Part shown: piece by piece, positions 1 to 8,380 of the stretch
Position numbering within the stretch: the stretch's first letter is position 1
Layout of the letters: each line of letters starts with the position of its first letter
Assembly: GCF_022867795.2 (NCBI RefSeq)
Contig: NZ_CP107006.1
Location: forward strand, 3,038,001 to 3,102,000
DNA length: 64,000 bases
Direction of reading: 5' to 3'
Source: Chitinophaga horti
Lineage (GTDB): Bacteria > Bacteroidota > Bacteroidia > Chitinophagales > Chitinophagaceae
Notes under the pieces: model-generated
What the model was told of the DNA's origin: nothing
The model's input: only the letters and a program-made list of their open reading frames with translations
Databases searched by the model: none
Program-made: the position numbers and the translations under genes

Positions 1-60
1 TTCCACCACCCGCGGGTCGCAGGGGGTGGTGGCGTTATTGTCCAGGTATACAGGTGCCAC
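1..60 (-). CDS. Cysteine desulfurase, N-terminal fragment
   Basis: Twenty codons are visible before the window edge, read from a GTG at 60-58. They contain VYLDNNATTPCDPRVVE, the N-terminal signature of NifS/IscS-type PLP-dependent cysteine desulfurases (YLDNNATT). The GTG shares its G with the TAG stop of the upstream molybdopterin subunit gene, so the two are probably translationally coupled. An in-frame TAA lies four codons upstream of the GTG, which limits other starts. Known of the family: these enzymes take sulfur from cysteine for Fe-S clusters, and in xanthine oxidase-type enzymes for the terminal sulfido ligand of molybdenum. Inference: this copy serves the hydroxylase encoded by the same operon. 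Only the first 20 residues can be judged; the catalytic Lys and Cys lie outside. Confidence 0.75.
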   Translation of the reverse strand, partial: MAPVYLDNNATTPCDPRVVE

Positions 61-2273
61 TACATTAATATTTTATCGGGCGTGATGGGCAGATCGCGCA
101 GCCTTTTGCCGGTAGCGTTATAGATCGCGTTGGCAATGGCCGCTGCAGACCCGATAATGCCCACTTCACCAAGACCTTTCGCCCCACTCGGATTAATATT
201 CGGATCGGGTTTGTTTACGAAGGCAACTTCCAAAATAGGCGCATCCGCATTTACCGCGAAGTGATATCCCGCCAGGTCGTTGCCCACCAGGTTACCCAGC
301 TTTTTATCCGCATGTATTTCTTCCATCAGTGCCATACCAATACCGCCTACGATCGCGCCCGACACCTGGTTGGCCGCTGGTTTCTCGTTTACAATACGGC
401 CGCCATCGGCCACACACACGGCTTTCTCTATCTTCACTTTACCGGTCTTGATGTTCACCCCCACTTTCGCGAAGTGAGCGGCCGATACGCAGAACGAATA
501 CTGCTGCCGCTCCTGCCCCGGTCCGGAACTGGCTTCCACATCCAGCTCCGTAAGCTGATGTTTCTCCCAGAGCGCCGGCCATGCGATGAACTGGTTGTTC
601 GCCGATTGGAAGGCAATGCCTTTATCCGACAGCAACACATCTGCGACTTTCGCATCTTTATATGCCGGCTTTATGTCAGCCGCATAACCCGCCAACTTCA
701 GCTTCAACGCATCACACACGGCGGATACCGCACCACTGATGGAAGACAGGCCGGTACTGCCACCCTGACTACCCGCAGTCGGCAAGTCGGAGTGGCCCAC
801 CGCTACCTTTATCTTATTCTTAGAAATGCCGGTAAACGTATGCACCATGTTATGCATCGCCGTGCCGGTACCCGTACCGATATCCGTCATCGCGGTCTTG
901 ATCGTCACCACGCCATCTTTGTTCATCGTAATGCCTGCGCTGGCCGTACCACGGCCTGCACTCCACATCCCGATGCCTACGCCATAGCCGATCTTCCAAT
1001 CGCCCTCCGTGATCGCGCCGGGTTGTGACTTACGCGCACTCCAGCCGATCATTTCCGCTCCTTTACGAATGCCCTCATCCACGAAGTTGGTGGAATAAGG
1101 TTTACCGTTCTCCGGGTCATTACGCAACGCGAAGTTTTTCAACCGCAGCTCCACCGGATCTATGTTCAGTTTATAACTCAATTCATCAATCGCACTTTCC
1201 AGCGCAAAAGCGCCCGTACACTCACCCGGACCGCGCATCCAGGTGGGCGTTCCCAGGTTGAGCGGAACGGCGATCTGTTCGGTCTTCAGGTTATCGAATT
1301 TATAAGTGATACGGGAGATGCGGGTAATTCCTTCGCTGAAGTTTTCGTACACAGACGAGCCGTTCTTTGCCTGGTGCACCAGTCCCTGGAACACACCATT
1401 GGCATCTGCGCCCAATTTTATCTTCTGCCAGGATGCCGGGCGGTAACCGGTTAACGAGAACATCTGCGGTCGTGTCAACATCAGTTTCACCGGCCTTTTC
1501 ACCTGTAAAGCAGCCATGATCGCTGCGAGTGCATTAGACCATACGCGCAAACCGGAACCGAAACCACCACCTACAAACTCACTATGAACGGTGATGTTTG
1601 CGGCAGGGATGTTGAACAAGCCGGCGAAAGTGCGCTGCACGTTCATTACACCCTGGTTCTTATCATACAGCACCAGTTTGTCTGCGGCCGTCCAATGTGC
1701 TATGGTGGCATGCATTTCCATAGGGTTATGCACTTCGGTGGCAATGTTGTATTCCTGCTCGATGATCGCAGCAGCGTTATTCCAGGCGGCTTCACTGCCT
1801 CTTTCGCGGCCGGCGGATTTGAGTTCCACTGACTTGCGCGCTTCATCGAAATCTACCTTCGCAGGTGCTTCATTATAGGTTACTTCAACTAACGACGCGG
1901 CGTAGTTCGCATCCTCCAGCGTTTTGGCAATCACCATGGCTACTGGCTGGCCGCGGAAGAATATTTTGTCGGTATGAAATACAGGCAGCCCAAACCTTGA
2001 CTGCTTGATTTTTTCTTCGTCTGCCAGTCCGGGTACGAGTGGTTTATGCAGATGCGTTACAATGTCAAGCACCCCATCTGCCTGTTGCGCGGCGCTTACA
2101 TCAATACTTTTGATCGTGCCTGCCGCCACGGTGCTGCTCACCAGAACGGCATGGCAAACATTGGGCACCTCGTATTCCGCAGCATATTTGCCCGAGCCGG
2201 TCACCTTGGCTACCCCTTCTACGCGCCCGTCCACCGGCGGCTTTGCTTTTCTTTTATAATCAAAAAGACCCAT
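60..2273 (-). CDS. paoC: Molybdopterin-binding subunit of aldehyde/xanthine-type hydroxylase
   Basis: Large subunit (737 aa) of a molybdenum hydroxylase of the xanthine oxidase family, PaoC/YagR type. An N-terminal aldehyde oxidase a/b hammerhead domain (about residues 15-135) is followed by the molybdopterin domains. The GGGFG cofactor loop is at 235-239 and the GLGE motif, whose Glu703 is the expected catalytic base, is near the C-terminus. No signal peptide is present, consistent with export as a folded complex through the Tat signal of the small subunit. It is the third gene of a three-subunit operon, 12 nt after the FAD subunit, and its stop overlaps the start of a cysteine desulfurase gene. 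Substrate is not predictable from sequence; PaoABC oxidises aromatic aldehydes in E. coli. Confidence 0.92.
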   Translation of the reverse strand: MGLFDYKRKAKPPVDGRVEGVAKVTGSGKYAAEYEVPNVCHAVLVSSTVAAGTIKSIDVSAAQQADGVLDIVTHLHKPLVPGLADEEKIKQSRFGLPVFHTDKIFFRGQPVAMVIAKTLEDANYAASLVEVTYNEAPAKVDFDEARKSVELKSAGRERGSEAAWNNAAAIIEQEYNIATEVHNPMEMHATIAHWTAADKLVLYDKNQGVMNVQRTFAGLFNIPAANITVHSEFVGGGFGSGLRVWSNALAAIMAALQVKRPVKLMLTRPQMFSLTGYRPASWQKIKLGADANGVFQGLVHQAKNGSSVYENFSEGITRISRITYKFDNLKTEQIAVPLNLGTPTWMRGPGECTGAFALESAIDELSYKLNIDPVELRLKNFALRNDPENGKPYSTNFVDEGIRKGAEMIGWSARKSQPGAITEGDWKIGYGVGIGMWSAGRGTASAGITMNKDGVVTIKTAMTDIGTGTGTAMHNMVHTFTGISKNKIKVAVGHSDLPTAGSQGGSTGLSSISGAVSAVCDALKLKLAGYAADIKPAYKDAKVADVLLSDKGIAFQSANNQFIAWPALWEKHQLTELDVEASSGPGQERQQYSFCVSAAHFAKVGVNIKTGKVKIEKAVCVADGGRIVNEKPAANQVSGAIVGGIGMALMEEIHADKKLGNLVGNDLAGYHFAVNADAPILEVAFVNKPDPNINPSGAKGLGEVGIIGSAAAIANAIYNATGKRLRDLPITPDKILM

Positions 2274-2285
2274 GGTAGTGTTGAA

Positions 2286-3263
2286 TTAGGCGGTTAAAGA
2301 ATTTTGCAGGGCCGTTTCGATGGCACCTCTTAACATCACTTTTTTAAATAAGTTGCCTGGTAACGGCTTCACATCCTCCAGCGCCACATCTGCAGCCGCA
2401 CCGAAGTTAGCCGGCGTGGCCTCTTTCCCTTTCAGGAACTGCTCCGCCTTTTCCCAGCGCCAGGGTTTATGCGCCACACCACCGGAAGCCAGTCGCGCTT
2501 CCGTAATGCGGTTGCCCTGCAACTTTAACGCCGCTGCCACTGACACCAGCGCAAATGCATACGATTCACGGTCGCGCAGTTTCACGTACGCGTAGTTTTT
2601 ATTGAAACCTTCGTCCGGCACATCGATCGACATGATCAGTGCATTTTCGGGAAGGGTGTTATCAAGCTGCGGTGAATTACCGGGCAGCTTATGAAACTGC
2701 CGGAACGGAATGACCGAACGTTGTTCGCCCTTCGTTAAGATGTTCACCTTTGCATCCAGTGCTACCAGCGCCACACAGAGGTCGGAAGGATGCACGGCCA
2801 CACACTGTTCGTTATAGCCTATCACCGCACTCATACGCTGACTGCCTTCGAGGGCGCTGCAGCCGGAGCCCGGTTTGCGTTTATTACAAGGCGTGCTTAC
2901 ATCGTAGAAGTACGGGCAGCGCGTGCGTTGTAACAGGTTGCCCCCGGTAGAGGCCATGTTCCTGATCTGCGGCGAAGCGCCGGCCAGTACGGCTTTGGCG
3001 ACGAGCGGACTTTTCGACAACACCATCGGATCATTCGCTATCACGCTGTTGCGCACCATGGCACCGATTCGGATGCCACCGTTCACGGCTTCAACTTTAT
3101 TGGAAAGCGTTGCATTAATATCGATCAATTCGTCAGGCGTAGCAATATGCTTCTTCATCAGGTCGACCAGGTTGGTACCGCCTGCGAGGAACTGTGCGCC
3201 GTCCTTCTTTGCTGCCAGGGCTTTGCTGGCATTGTCCCGTTTACCGAAAGAGAATGGCTTCAT
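2286..3263 (-). CDS. paoB: FAD-binding subunit of molybdenum hydroxylase
   Basis: Medium subunit (325 aa) with the FAD-binding fold of the CO dehydrogenase flavoprotein family: the AGGTNLVDLM loop is near residues 27-36 and the STGGNLLQRTRCPYF segment near 105-119. Four cysteines at about 116, 126, 135 and 154 fall in the insertion that carries the extra [4Fe-4S] cluster in PaoB-type subunits; ordinary xanthine dehydrogenase FAD subunits lack it. Its role is to pass electrons from the molybdenum centre through the Fe-S clusters to FAD. The start ATG overlaps the TGA of the upstream 2Fe-2S subunit (ATGA), showing tight coupling. Confidence 0.9.
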   Translation of the reverse strand: MKPFSFGKRDNASKALAAKKDGAQFLAGGTNLVDLMKKHIATPDELIDINATLSNKVEAVNGGIRIGAMVRNSVIANDPMVLSKSPLVAKAVLAGASPQIRNMASTGGNLLQRTRCPYFYDVSTPCNKRKPGSGCSALEGSQRMSAVIGYNEQCVAVHPSDLCVALVALDAKVNILTKGEQRSVIPFRQFHKLPGNSPQLDNTLPENALIMSIDVPDEGFNKNYAYVKLRDRESYAFALVSVAAALKLQGNRITEARLASGGVAHKPWRWEKAEQFLKGKEATPANFGAAADVALEDVKPLPGNLFKKVMLRGAIETALQNSLTA

Positions 3264-3850
3264 TTTGCTACTTTTTGAATGGATTCAACAATACCGTTAT
3301 AAGCACCGCAGCGGCAAAGGTTACCGCTCATGAACTCCTTGATCTCTTCCACCGAATGCGTATGCCCTTCTTTCACACAAGCCACCGCCGACATGATTTG
3401 TCCGGGTGTGCAGTACCCGCACTGGAAGCCGTCGCATTCGATGAACGCCTGTTGCATCGGGTGTAACTTATCGCCATCACTCAAACCTTCGATGGTCGTC
3501 ACTTCTTTGCCGGGCAAGGTGGCGGCCAGCGTCAGGCAGCTTAATACCCGTTGCCCGTCTACGTGTACCGTACAAGCTCCACACTGCCCGTGGTCACAGC
3601 CCTTTTTAGTGCCGGTGAGCTGCAGGTTTTCGCGCAGCAGGTCCAGCAAAGTGGTGCGGGTATCCACCGATAACTTATACGCCTTTTTGTTGATGGAAAC
3701 GGGTAGCGGCACGGTTTGTTTACGTGCGACGAGTAGTTTCCTGGCATCGAGGTAAAATGACTTTACGGACGCAGGAATGGCCGCCAATGCAGCCAGCGCC
3801 CCGGAGGTTTTCAGAAAAAACCGCCTGCTGTAGAATTGTTTCTTGCTCAT
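3260..3850 (-). CDS. paoA: Tat-exported 2Fe-2S subunit of molybdenum hydroxylase
   Basis: Small subunit (196 aa). The N-terminus has a twin-arginine signal, SRRFFLKTSGALAALAAIP, so the assembled complex is expected in the periplasm. The plant-type ferredoxin cluster is bound by Cys85, Cys90, Cys93 and Cys105 (CDHGQCGAC, then C); the helical second domain binds another [2Fe-2S] through Cys144/Cys147 (CGYC) and Cys179/Cys181 (CRC). The Tat signal together with the Cys-rich insertion in the next gene identifies the PaoABC type rather than cytoplasmic xanthine dehydrogenase. It is the first gene of the operon; a TATATTTG -7 box lies about 50 nt upstream. Confidence 0.92.
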   Translation of the reverse strand: MSKKQFYSRRFFLKTSGALAALAAIPASVKSFYLDARKLLVARKQTVPLPVSINKKAYKLSVDTRTTLLDLLRENLQLTGTKKGCDHGQCGACTVHVDGQRVLSCLTLAATLPGKEVTTIEGLSDGDKLHPMQQAFIECDGFQCGYCTPGQIMSAVACVKEGHTHSVEEIKEFMSGNLCRCGAYNGIVESIQKVAK

Positions 3851-3900
3851 GAAAGCAATGTTTTATGTTGATAAGCTTCCTAATTGACCTGGTAATACCG

Positions 3901-3908
3901 CAAATATA
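3901..3908 (-). promoter_or_regulatory. -7 box of the paoABC promoter
   Basis: TATATTTG on the minus strand fits the Bacteroidota -7 consensus TAnnTTTG and lies about 50 nt before the paoA start. No good TTTG was found 17-23 nt further upstream, so the -33 half is weak or missing. Confidence 0.5.
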
Positions 3909-3984
3909 GTTCCACTGCGATGGATTTCACGCTAAAGCATATTACCGAAATTCCGGAACATTACCAACAAACCACACTGCCACC

Positions 3985-4027
3985 TATCACAATAACCCCA
4001 CACAGGCCACCGAATGCCTATGTGGGG
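3985..4027 (-). terminator. Hairpin after the thioredoxin-like gene
   Basis: CCCCACACAGGC (3996-4007) pairs with GCCTATGTGGGG (4016-4027) with one mismatch and an 8-nt loop. In the minus direction it is followed by TTATTGTGAT, a poor U tract. Its place 25 bp after the stop of the thioredoxin-like gene fits a terminator for the cupin/aldolase/thioredoxin operon. Confidence 0.5.
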
Positions 4028-4052
4028 TATCCCTATTCCTATGCGACTACAA

Positions 4053-4286
4053 TCAACCTTTCACATCTGCCATGGAAGCGCCGAAGTTAATGTGCAACAC
4101 ATTGCCGTTCGGCGTAACCAAAGCGGGTACGGATGTCACACCCGCAGTTTCCGCTTCTGCAATACGGCTGCGTACTTCGCCGATGTTCACCACTTCCACA
4201 TTTTCTTCACCTATCAGGGTGATGATGTCTTGTTCTGCGCTTACACAAACGGGGCAGCCCGCGTGATAGAATACTGATTTTGCCAT
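4053..4286 (-). CDS. Small thioredoxin/glutaredoxin-like protein
   Basis: A 77-residue single-domain thioredoxin-fold protein. The redox motif is CPVC at residues 11-14, directly after the first strand (KSVFYHAGCPVC), and the SVPALV segment near residue 52 supplies the cis-proline. It ends soon after the last strand, so it is shorter than classical thioredoxin and closer to glutaredoxin-like minimal domains. No signal peptide, so cytoplasmic. It starts 5 nt after the stop of the aldolase-like gene and is the last gene of that operon. The partner substrate is unknown. Confidence 0.85.
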   Translation of the reverse strand: MAKSVFYHAGCPVCVSAEQDIITLIGEENVEVVNIGEVRSRIAEAETAGVTSVPALVTPNGNVLHINFGASMADVKG

Positions 4287-4291
4287 TGTTG

Positions 4292-5176
4292 TTAGTTTTT
4301 AATTTGAGTTAAGATGTTTCTTAGTTCTGTGATCTCTTCGTCTGTCAAAGGTTTCAGGGGACTTCTTAAATATCCGCCCTCTTCGCCGAGGATGTTGAGA
4401 CCTGCTTTGATTGCCCGGGGCAATCCTTTTACGACGATGAACTTCAGGAGTTCCAGCTGTTCGTAAAACACGCGCTGCGCCTTTGCCAGGTCGTTCGCTT
4501 CCACCGCTTCGCACAAGGCGAGGTTGAGCGAGGGGATAAGATTCGGCGCCGCCGTACACCAACCCGTAGCACCGGCCGAAAAGGCGGCCAGGGCCAGTGG
4601 ATTGGAACCGTTATAGAAAGCCACGTCCTCTCCCAGCTCCCGGCGCAGGTGGTGCATCCGCTGCACGTCGCCGGTGCTTTCTTTGATCATGGTCACGTTC
4701 GGGATTTCCAGCAGGCGTTTTAATAAGGCGGGCGACATATCCACCCCACCCGTTGCCGGGTTGTTATACGCCATGATGGGAATAGAAATCTTCGAAGCCA
4801 CCGCATCGTAGTGCGCTACAATCTCATCGTCGGTTAGTTTCCAATAACTCATCGGGATGATCATGACTGCCGTGGCGCCTGCCTTTTCGGCAAACTGCGC
4901 GTGGTAGATGGTCTTCTCCGTGGTGAGGTTCGATACCCCAACTAGTACGGGTACACGACCTGCTACCTGGAGTAGTGTCGCCTCCGTCACCGCTTCTTTT
5001 TCCTCATCGCTGAGGTAAGGCAGTACACCTGTGCTGCCGAGCGGCGCGATGCCGTGCGAGCCGTTAGCCACCAGCCTTTCTACCAGCCTGCGAAACAGGG
5101 GCACGTCTACTTTCTCCCCGGCATCGAAGGGTGTGATGGGATAGGCGATGACGCCTTTAAATGGAATTTTGTTCAT
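4292..5176 (-). CDS. DapA/NanA-superfamily aldolase or dehydratase
   Basis: A 294-residue TIM-barrel class I aldolase of the dihydrodipicolinate synthase superfamily. The Schiff-base lysine is Lys165 in TMIKESTGD and the catalytic tyrosine is Tyr137 in AYNNP. The phosphate/carboxylate loop reads GSTGV (47-51) where true DapA has GTTGE. Together with the operon context this argues against lysine biosynthesis and for a catabolic 2-keto-acid aldolase or dehydratase. It lies between a cupin gene (16 nt upstream) and a thioredoxin-like gene, all facing a MocR-type regulator, so induction by a small metabolite or amine is likely. The substrate cannot be assigned. Confidence 0.85.
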   Translation of the reverse strand: MNKIPFKGVIAYPITPFDAGEKVDVPLFRRLVERLVANGSHGIAPLGSTGVLPYLSDEEKEAVTEATLLQVAGRVPVLVGVSNLTTEKTIYHAQFAEKAGATAVMIIPMSYWKLTDDEIVAHYDAVASKISIPIMAYNNPATGGVDMSPALLKRLLEIPNVTMIKESTGDVQRMHHLRRELGEDVAFYNGSNPLALAAFSAGATGWCTAAPNLIPSLNLALCEAVEANDLAKAQRVFYEQLELLKFIVVKGLPRAIKAGLNILGEEGGYLRSPLKPLTDEEITELRNILTQIKN

Positions 5177-5192
5177 CCGGTAATGGTTAAGG

Positions 5193-5702
5193 TTAAAGAT
5201 CTCTTCCTTCTTCTTCGCGGAGCGCTACGCCGAGGTTTTGCAGCTGCGGCGCATTTTCACAGGCGATGTATTTGGCCGGTTCGGTATCGCTCACGTTCTG
5301 GTGGCGGTGCCATGCCCAGGAAGGAATGTATACCGCGTCGCCGGCTTCCCACTCGATACGCTCGTTCTCTATTTCGGTCCAGCCCTTACCGGAAATCACG
5401 TACAATACGGTTTCGTAGGTGTGGCGGTGACGATTGGTCAGTTGTCCCGGCAGCAGTCCGCCAATGGTCATACTTACATTTTTGCTGGGCAGGTTGACGA
5501 AAAATACCGGGTGTTTACGTTCTGCCGAAAACTGGTTGTGTACGCCGGCCTGCTCCACGTTTTTATGAACGAGATGTGAAGGTCTTACAAACTGAGGCCT
5601 GGCGAAGGTCTGGTGAAAGTCCTTTGAGCTGAACTGCTTCTGCTCTTCGTGAATCGCTGTTACGATCTCTGTACCTGGTTTAACTGTTTCTAGCTTTGCC
5701 AT
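5193..5702 (-). CDS. Cupin-domain protein
   Basis: A 169-residue protein with one cupin barrel in its second half. Metal-binding histidines are visible in the first cupin motif (NRHRHTYETVLYVISGKGW) and the second (GDAVYIPSWAWHRHQN). The length fits small dioxygenase- or isomerase-type cupins, but the reaction is not evident. It is the first gene of the minus-strand operon with the DapA-like aldolase and thioredoxin-like protein, and is divergent from the MocR-type regulator, which makes it a likely target of that regulator. Confidence 0.82.
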   Translation of the reverse strand: MAKLETVKPGTEIVTAIHEEQKQFSSKDFHQTFARPQFVRPSHLVHKNVEQAGVHNQFSAERKHPVFFVNLPSKNVSMTIGGLLPGQLTNRHRHTYETVLYVISGKGWTEIENERIEWEAGDAVYIPSWAWHRHQNVSDTEPAKYIACENAPQLQNLGVALREEEGRDL

Positions 5703-5734
5703 ATCTGATCACTGATTTAAACGTTATCTGCATG

Positions 5735-5780
5735 ATTGCGATACAAAATTACCCTACCTTTGGACCAGTTACATGATACA
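5735..5780. promoter_or_regulatory. Back-to-back promoters between the cupin operon and mocR
   Basis: The plus strand has TACCTTTG (5755-5762), a -7 box for the regulator, with ATTG (5735-5738) 16 nt upstream. The minus strand has TAATTTTG (5752-5745), a -7 box for the cupin operon. The two -7 boxes are 2 bp apart and point away from each other, so polymerase cannot occupy both. GATACA occurs twice in direct orientation (5740-5745 and 5775-5780), a possible binding site for the regulator. Confidence 0.55.
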
Positions 5781-5805
5781 GTTTTAACAAAACAAGGTAG
5801 TCCAG

Positions 5806-7224
5806 ATGCTCAGACCATGGAAACTGAAAATCCAGCTCGACCCGCAATCAGAAAAGGCCATTTATCTTCAACTGGCCGATGCGATTATCGCAGACATCCG
5901 CTCCGGCCGGCTGAAAGGCGGCACGGCATTACCGGGCAGCAGGGCGCTGGCGAATGAGTTACAGCTCAATCGTAATACGATCGTAGAAGCCTTAAATGTG
6001 TTACTGAACGAAGAGTGGATCATATCGCGCGAGCGGAAGGGCACCTTTGTGGCGGAGGAATTACCAATACTCTCGAAACGCCGTAGTGGTTCTTCGGAAG
6101 ATAAGCCCAGAGAAGAAAAGGCCCCGCTGTTCCACATCATATTCGACGACGGCGCGCCCGATAGTAAGATCGCCCCGATCGATGAACTGGTGCGGGCTTA
6201 CCGGCAGATTTTCAAACAGAAAGGAAGATGGCAGATGATGGGCTACGGCTGCGAGTACGGCGAAGTGGAATTTCGTGGCGCACTGGCCCAAATGCTCAAT
6301 CACCAACGTGGCATGCAGGTAGATGCCGACAAGATATGCGTCACCCGCGGCAGCCAGATGGCCATGTACCTTACTGCACATTGCCTGCTTACCAAAGGCG
6401 ACGCCATCCTCATAGAAACACCCGGTTACAAACCCGCCTGGAAAGCCTTTGAAGCAACAGGCGCCACATTGTTGCCCGTGCGGGTCGATAAAGACGGATT
6501 ATTGATCAGCGACGTGGAAACGCACCTGCAATCGGGTAAACGCATCAAGGCATTATACACAACGCCACATCATCAATATCCCACCACCGTTACCCTTAGT
6601 CTGCAACGCCGGCTGGAGCTGGTGCGCCTTTCGAACGAACATGGGTTTACAATTATCGAAGACGATTACGATAACGAGTTTCACTTCGGGTACCGGCCCG
6701 TACTGCCGATATGCAGCTTCGAGGGAATGAAAAACTTCGTGTACATCGGCACCATGAGTAAAGTAGTGGCCCCCGCACTCCGCATCGGCTACCTCGTATG
6801 CGGCCGCCCCGCGTTGCTGGACAAAGCCGCTGATCTGAGAAAGATCATCGATGTGCAGGGCGATACCATTATGGAGCAGGCCGTGTTACAACTGATCAAT
6901 GACGGCACCATCAAACGCCACCTGAAACGGGCCACAGGCTATTACAGATCGAAACGTGACTTTACGGCGGGTTTGCTACAAACACATCTTGCAGAGAAAG
7001 CGTTATTCGATACGCCCGACGGTGGCCTGGCGTTCTGGGTACTACCGAACAAAAAGACCGACTGGCCGTCCGTGTCAAAAAAACTACAGGCGAAAGGGAT
7101 TAAGATCATTACGCCGGAACAGTATAGTTTTGGCAAGATGGAGAACGGCATCCGGCTGAGTTACGGCTCGTTGTCGGAGAAGCAGTTGGAGGAAGGGATA
7201 GCGGCGTTGGGGAGGTTGTTGTAA
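5806..7224 (+). CDS. MocR/GntR-type regulator with aminotransferase domain
   Basis: A 472-residue fusion of an N-terminal GntR winged helix (about residues 12-82; LPGSRALANELQLNRNTIVEAL is the recognition region) and a fold-type I aminotransferase domain (about 110-470). The PLP lysine is Lys319 in TMSKVVAPALR, and EDDYDNEF (285-292) holds the Asp that contacts the pyridine nitrogen. This is the MocR architecture, in which PLP or its adduct with an amine acts as the ligand (GabR, PdxR). The gene is divergent from the cupin/aldolase/thioredoxin operon and shares its promoter region, so those genes are the likely targets. It converges with the flavin monooxygenase gene, 4 nt apart. Confidence 0.92.
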   Translation: MLRPWKLKIQLDPQSEKAIYLQLADAIIADIRSGRLKGGTALPGSRALANELQLNRNTIVEALNVLLNEEWIISRERKGTFVAEELPILSKRRSGSSEDKPREEKAPLFHIIFDDGAPDSKIAPIDELVRAYRQIFKQKGRWQMMGYGCEYGEVEFRGALAQMLNHQRGMQVDADKICVTRGSQMAMYLTAHCLLTKGDAILIETPGYKPAWKAFEATGATLLPVRVDKDGLLISDVETHLQSGKRIKALYTTPHHQYPTTVTLSLQRRLELVRLSNEHGFTIIEDDYDNEFHFGYRPVLPICSFEGMKNFVYIGTMSKVVAPALRIGYLVCGRPALLDKAADLRKIIDVQGDTIMEQAVLQLINDGTIKRHLKRATGYYRSKRDFTAGLLQTHLAEKALFDTPDGGLAFWVLPNKKTDWPSVSKKLQAKGIKIITPEQYSFGKMENGIRLSYGSLSEKQLEEGIAALGRLL

Positions 7225-7228
7225 GGCA

Positions 7229-8374
7229 TTAGTGCTCCCCGCTAAACACCTCCCCTATCCACTTCACGCCATCCCGTGAATGTAAGCCTTCGGTTGACTC
7301 CAGCGTAATGCGGGTCACCTCCGCTGCCCGTTGCAGCATCGCACGCTCGTAAGCGGCCAGCGCTTCGGGGATGCTTGCACCTACAGATAAATATTCCGAC
7401 AACTCCAGCGCATCCTGCAAAGCCATATTCACGCCTTCACCCGCGTATGGCGGCATACGATGCGCGGCGTCACCAAGCATGGTTACGTTCGGATGGGTGA
7501 TCCACGATTGATCTAAAGGAAAATGATATTGAGGACGAGGCACGAACCACATGTCGTCACTATCGAACAGCTCCTGCCAGCCTACGTGCCAGGCGGCGAA
7601 GGCGGTTTTGAACCATGCAAAGACATCTCGTTTGCTGGTGAAGTTGATGCCGCTGTTGGAGGCCCAGGCTTCTTCGACTTTACAGCCGGTGTAGAAAGAC
7701 AGGCTGCCGTCGCCTTTCGCGCTGAGGATGATAGATTGTTCATGACCGAGTGCAAATATCTTTCCTCCGGAGACGAGCTGCCAGAGGTTTGGGGCGTTCT
7801 TTTCTGCGTGATAGATATTGCCTTCTACTATCGTGATACCGGAATACACTGGCTGTATGTCCGTCATGTAGGGCCGCAGCTTCGAATTGGCACCGTCTGC
7901 GGCGATCACTAAGTCGGCGTAACCGGGTGGCTGGTTCCTGAAGTGGATCGTCCAGCCCGTATTCTGGGGAGTCATGGCGGAGAATTGATGATCCCAGTGA
8001 ACGGTGTCGGGCTTTAAAGATGCGAGCAACATTTCGCGGAGGTCGGCACGGTCTATTTCCGGGCGGCTATCCGCCAGCTGCTGATCGGCGGCATGGTCAT
8101 CGATATGCACCTGCATGTCGGGCGACAAAACCTTCAGTAGTCCGGCTCCTGGGCGGTGACGGGCATAGAATTCATCGAGTAATCCGGCTTTACGAATAGC
8201 AGCCAGTCCCGACTCCTCGTGCAGATCAAGCGTGGCGCCCTGGGAGCGGATTTGCTGGTCGGTATCACGTTCGTACACGGCCACCTGTACGTCGTTCAAT
8301 TGTAATAACCTGGCGAGCATTAATCCACCTGGGCCACCACCTACAATGGCTACCCGTTTATTGCGTAATAACAT
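7229..8374 (-). CDS. TetX-like FAD-dependent monooxygenase
   Basis: A 381-residue class A flavoprotein monooxygenase. The N-terminal Rossmann motif is VAIVGGGPGGLMLARLLQ, followed by VAVYERD and GATLDLHEESGLAAIRKAGL, which strongly resembles the corresponding region of the tetracycline-inactivating enzyme TetX. The second FAD motif is MLGDAAHRMPPYAGEGVNMA. It has no signal peptide, so cytoplasmic. The family hydroxylates aromatic or polyketide compounds; whether tetracyclines are substrates cannot be read from sequence, and most chromosomal Bacteroidota relatives are untested. The promoter carries an inverted repeat (8381-8397) that suggests repression. An AraC regulator is next upstream. Confidence 0.9.
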   Translation of the reverse strand: MLLRNKRVAIVGGGPGGLMLARLLQLNDVQVAVYERDTDQQIRSQGATLDLHEESGLAAIRKAGLLDEFYARHRPGAGLLKVLSPDMQVHIDDHAADQQLADSRPEIDRADLREMLLASLKPDTVHWDHQFSAMTPQNTGWTIHFRNQPPGYADLVIAADGANSKLRPYMTDIQPVYSGITIVEGNIYHAEKNAPNLWQLVSGGKIFALGHEQSIILSAKGDGSLSFYTGCKVEEAWASNSGINFTSKRDVFAWFKTAFAAWHVGWQELFDSDDMWFVPRPQYHFPLDQSWITHPNVTMLGDAAHRMPPYAGEGVNMALQDALELSEYLSVGASIPEALAAYERAMLQRAAEVTRITLESTEGLHSRDGVKWIGEVFSGEH

Positions 8375-8380
8375 ATCGTA

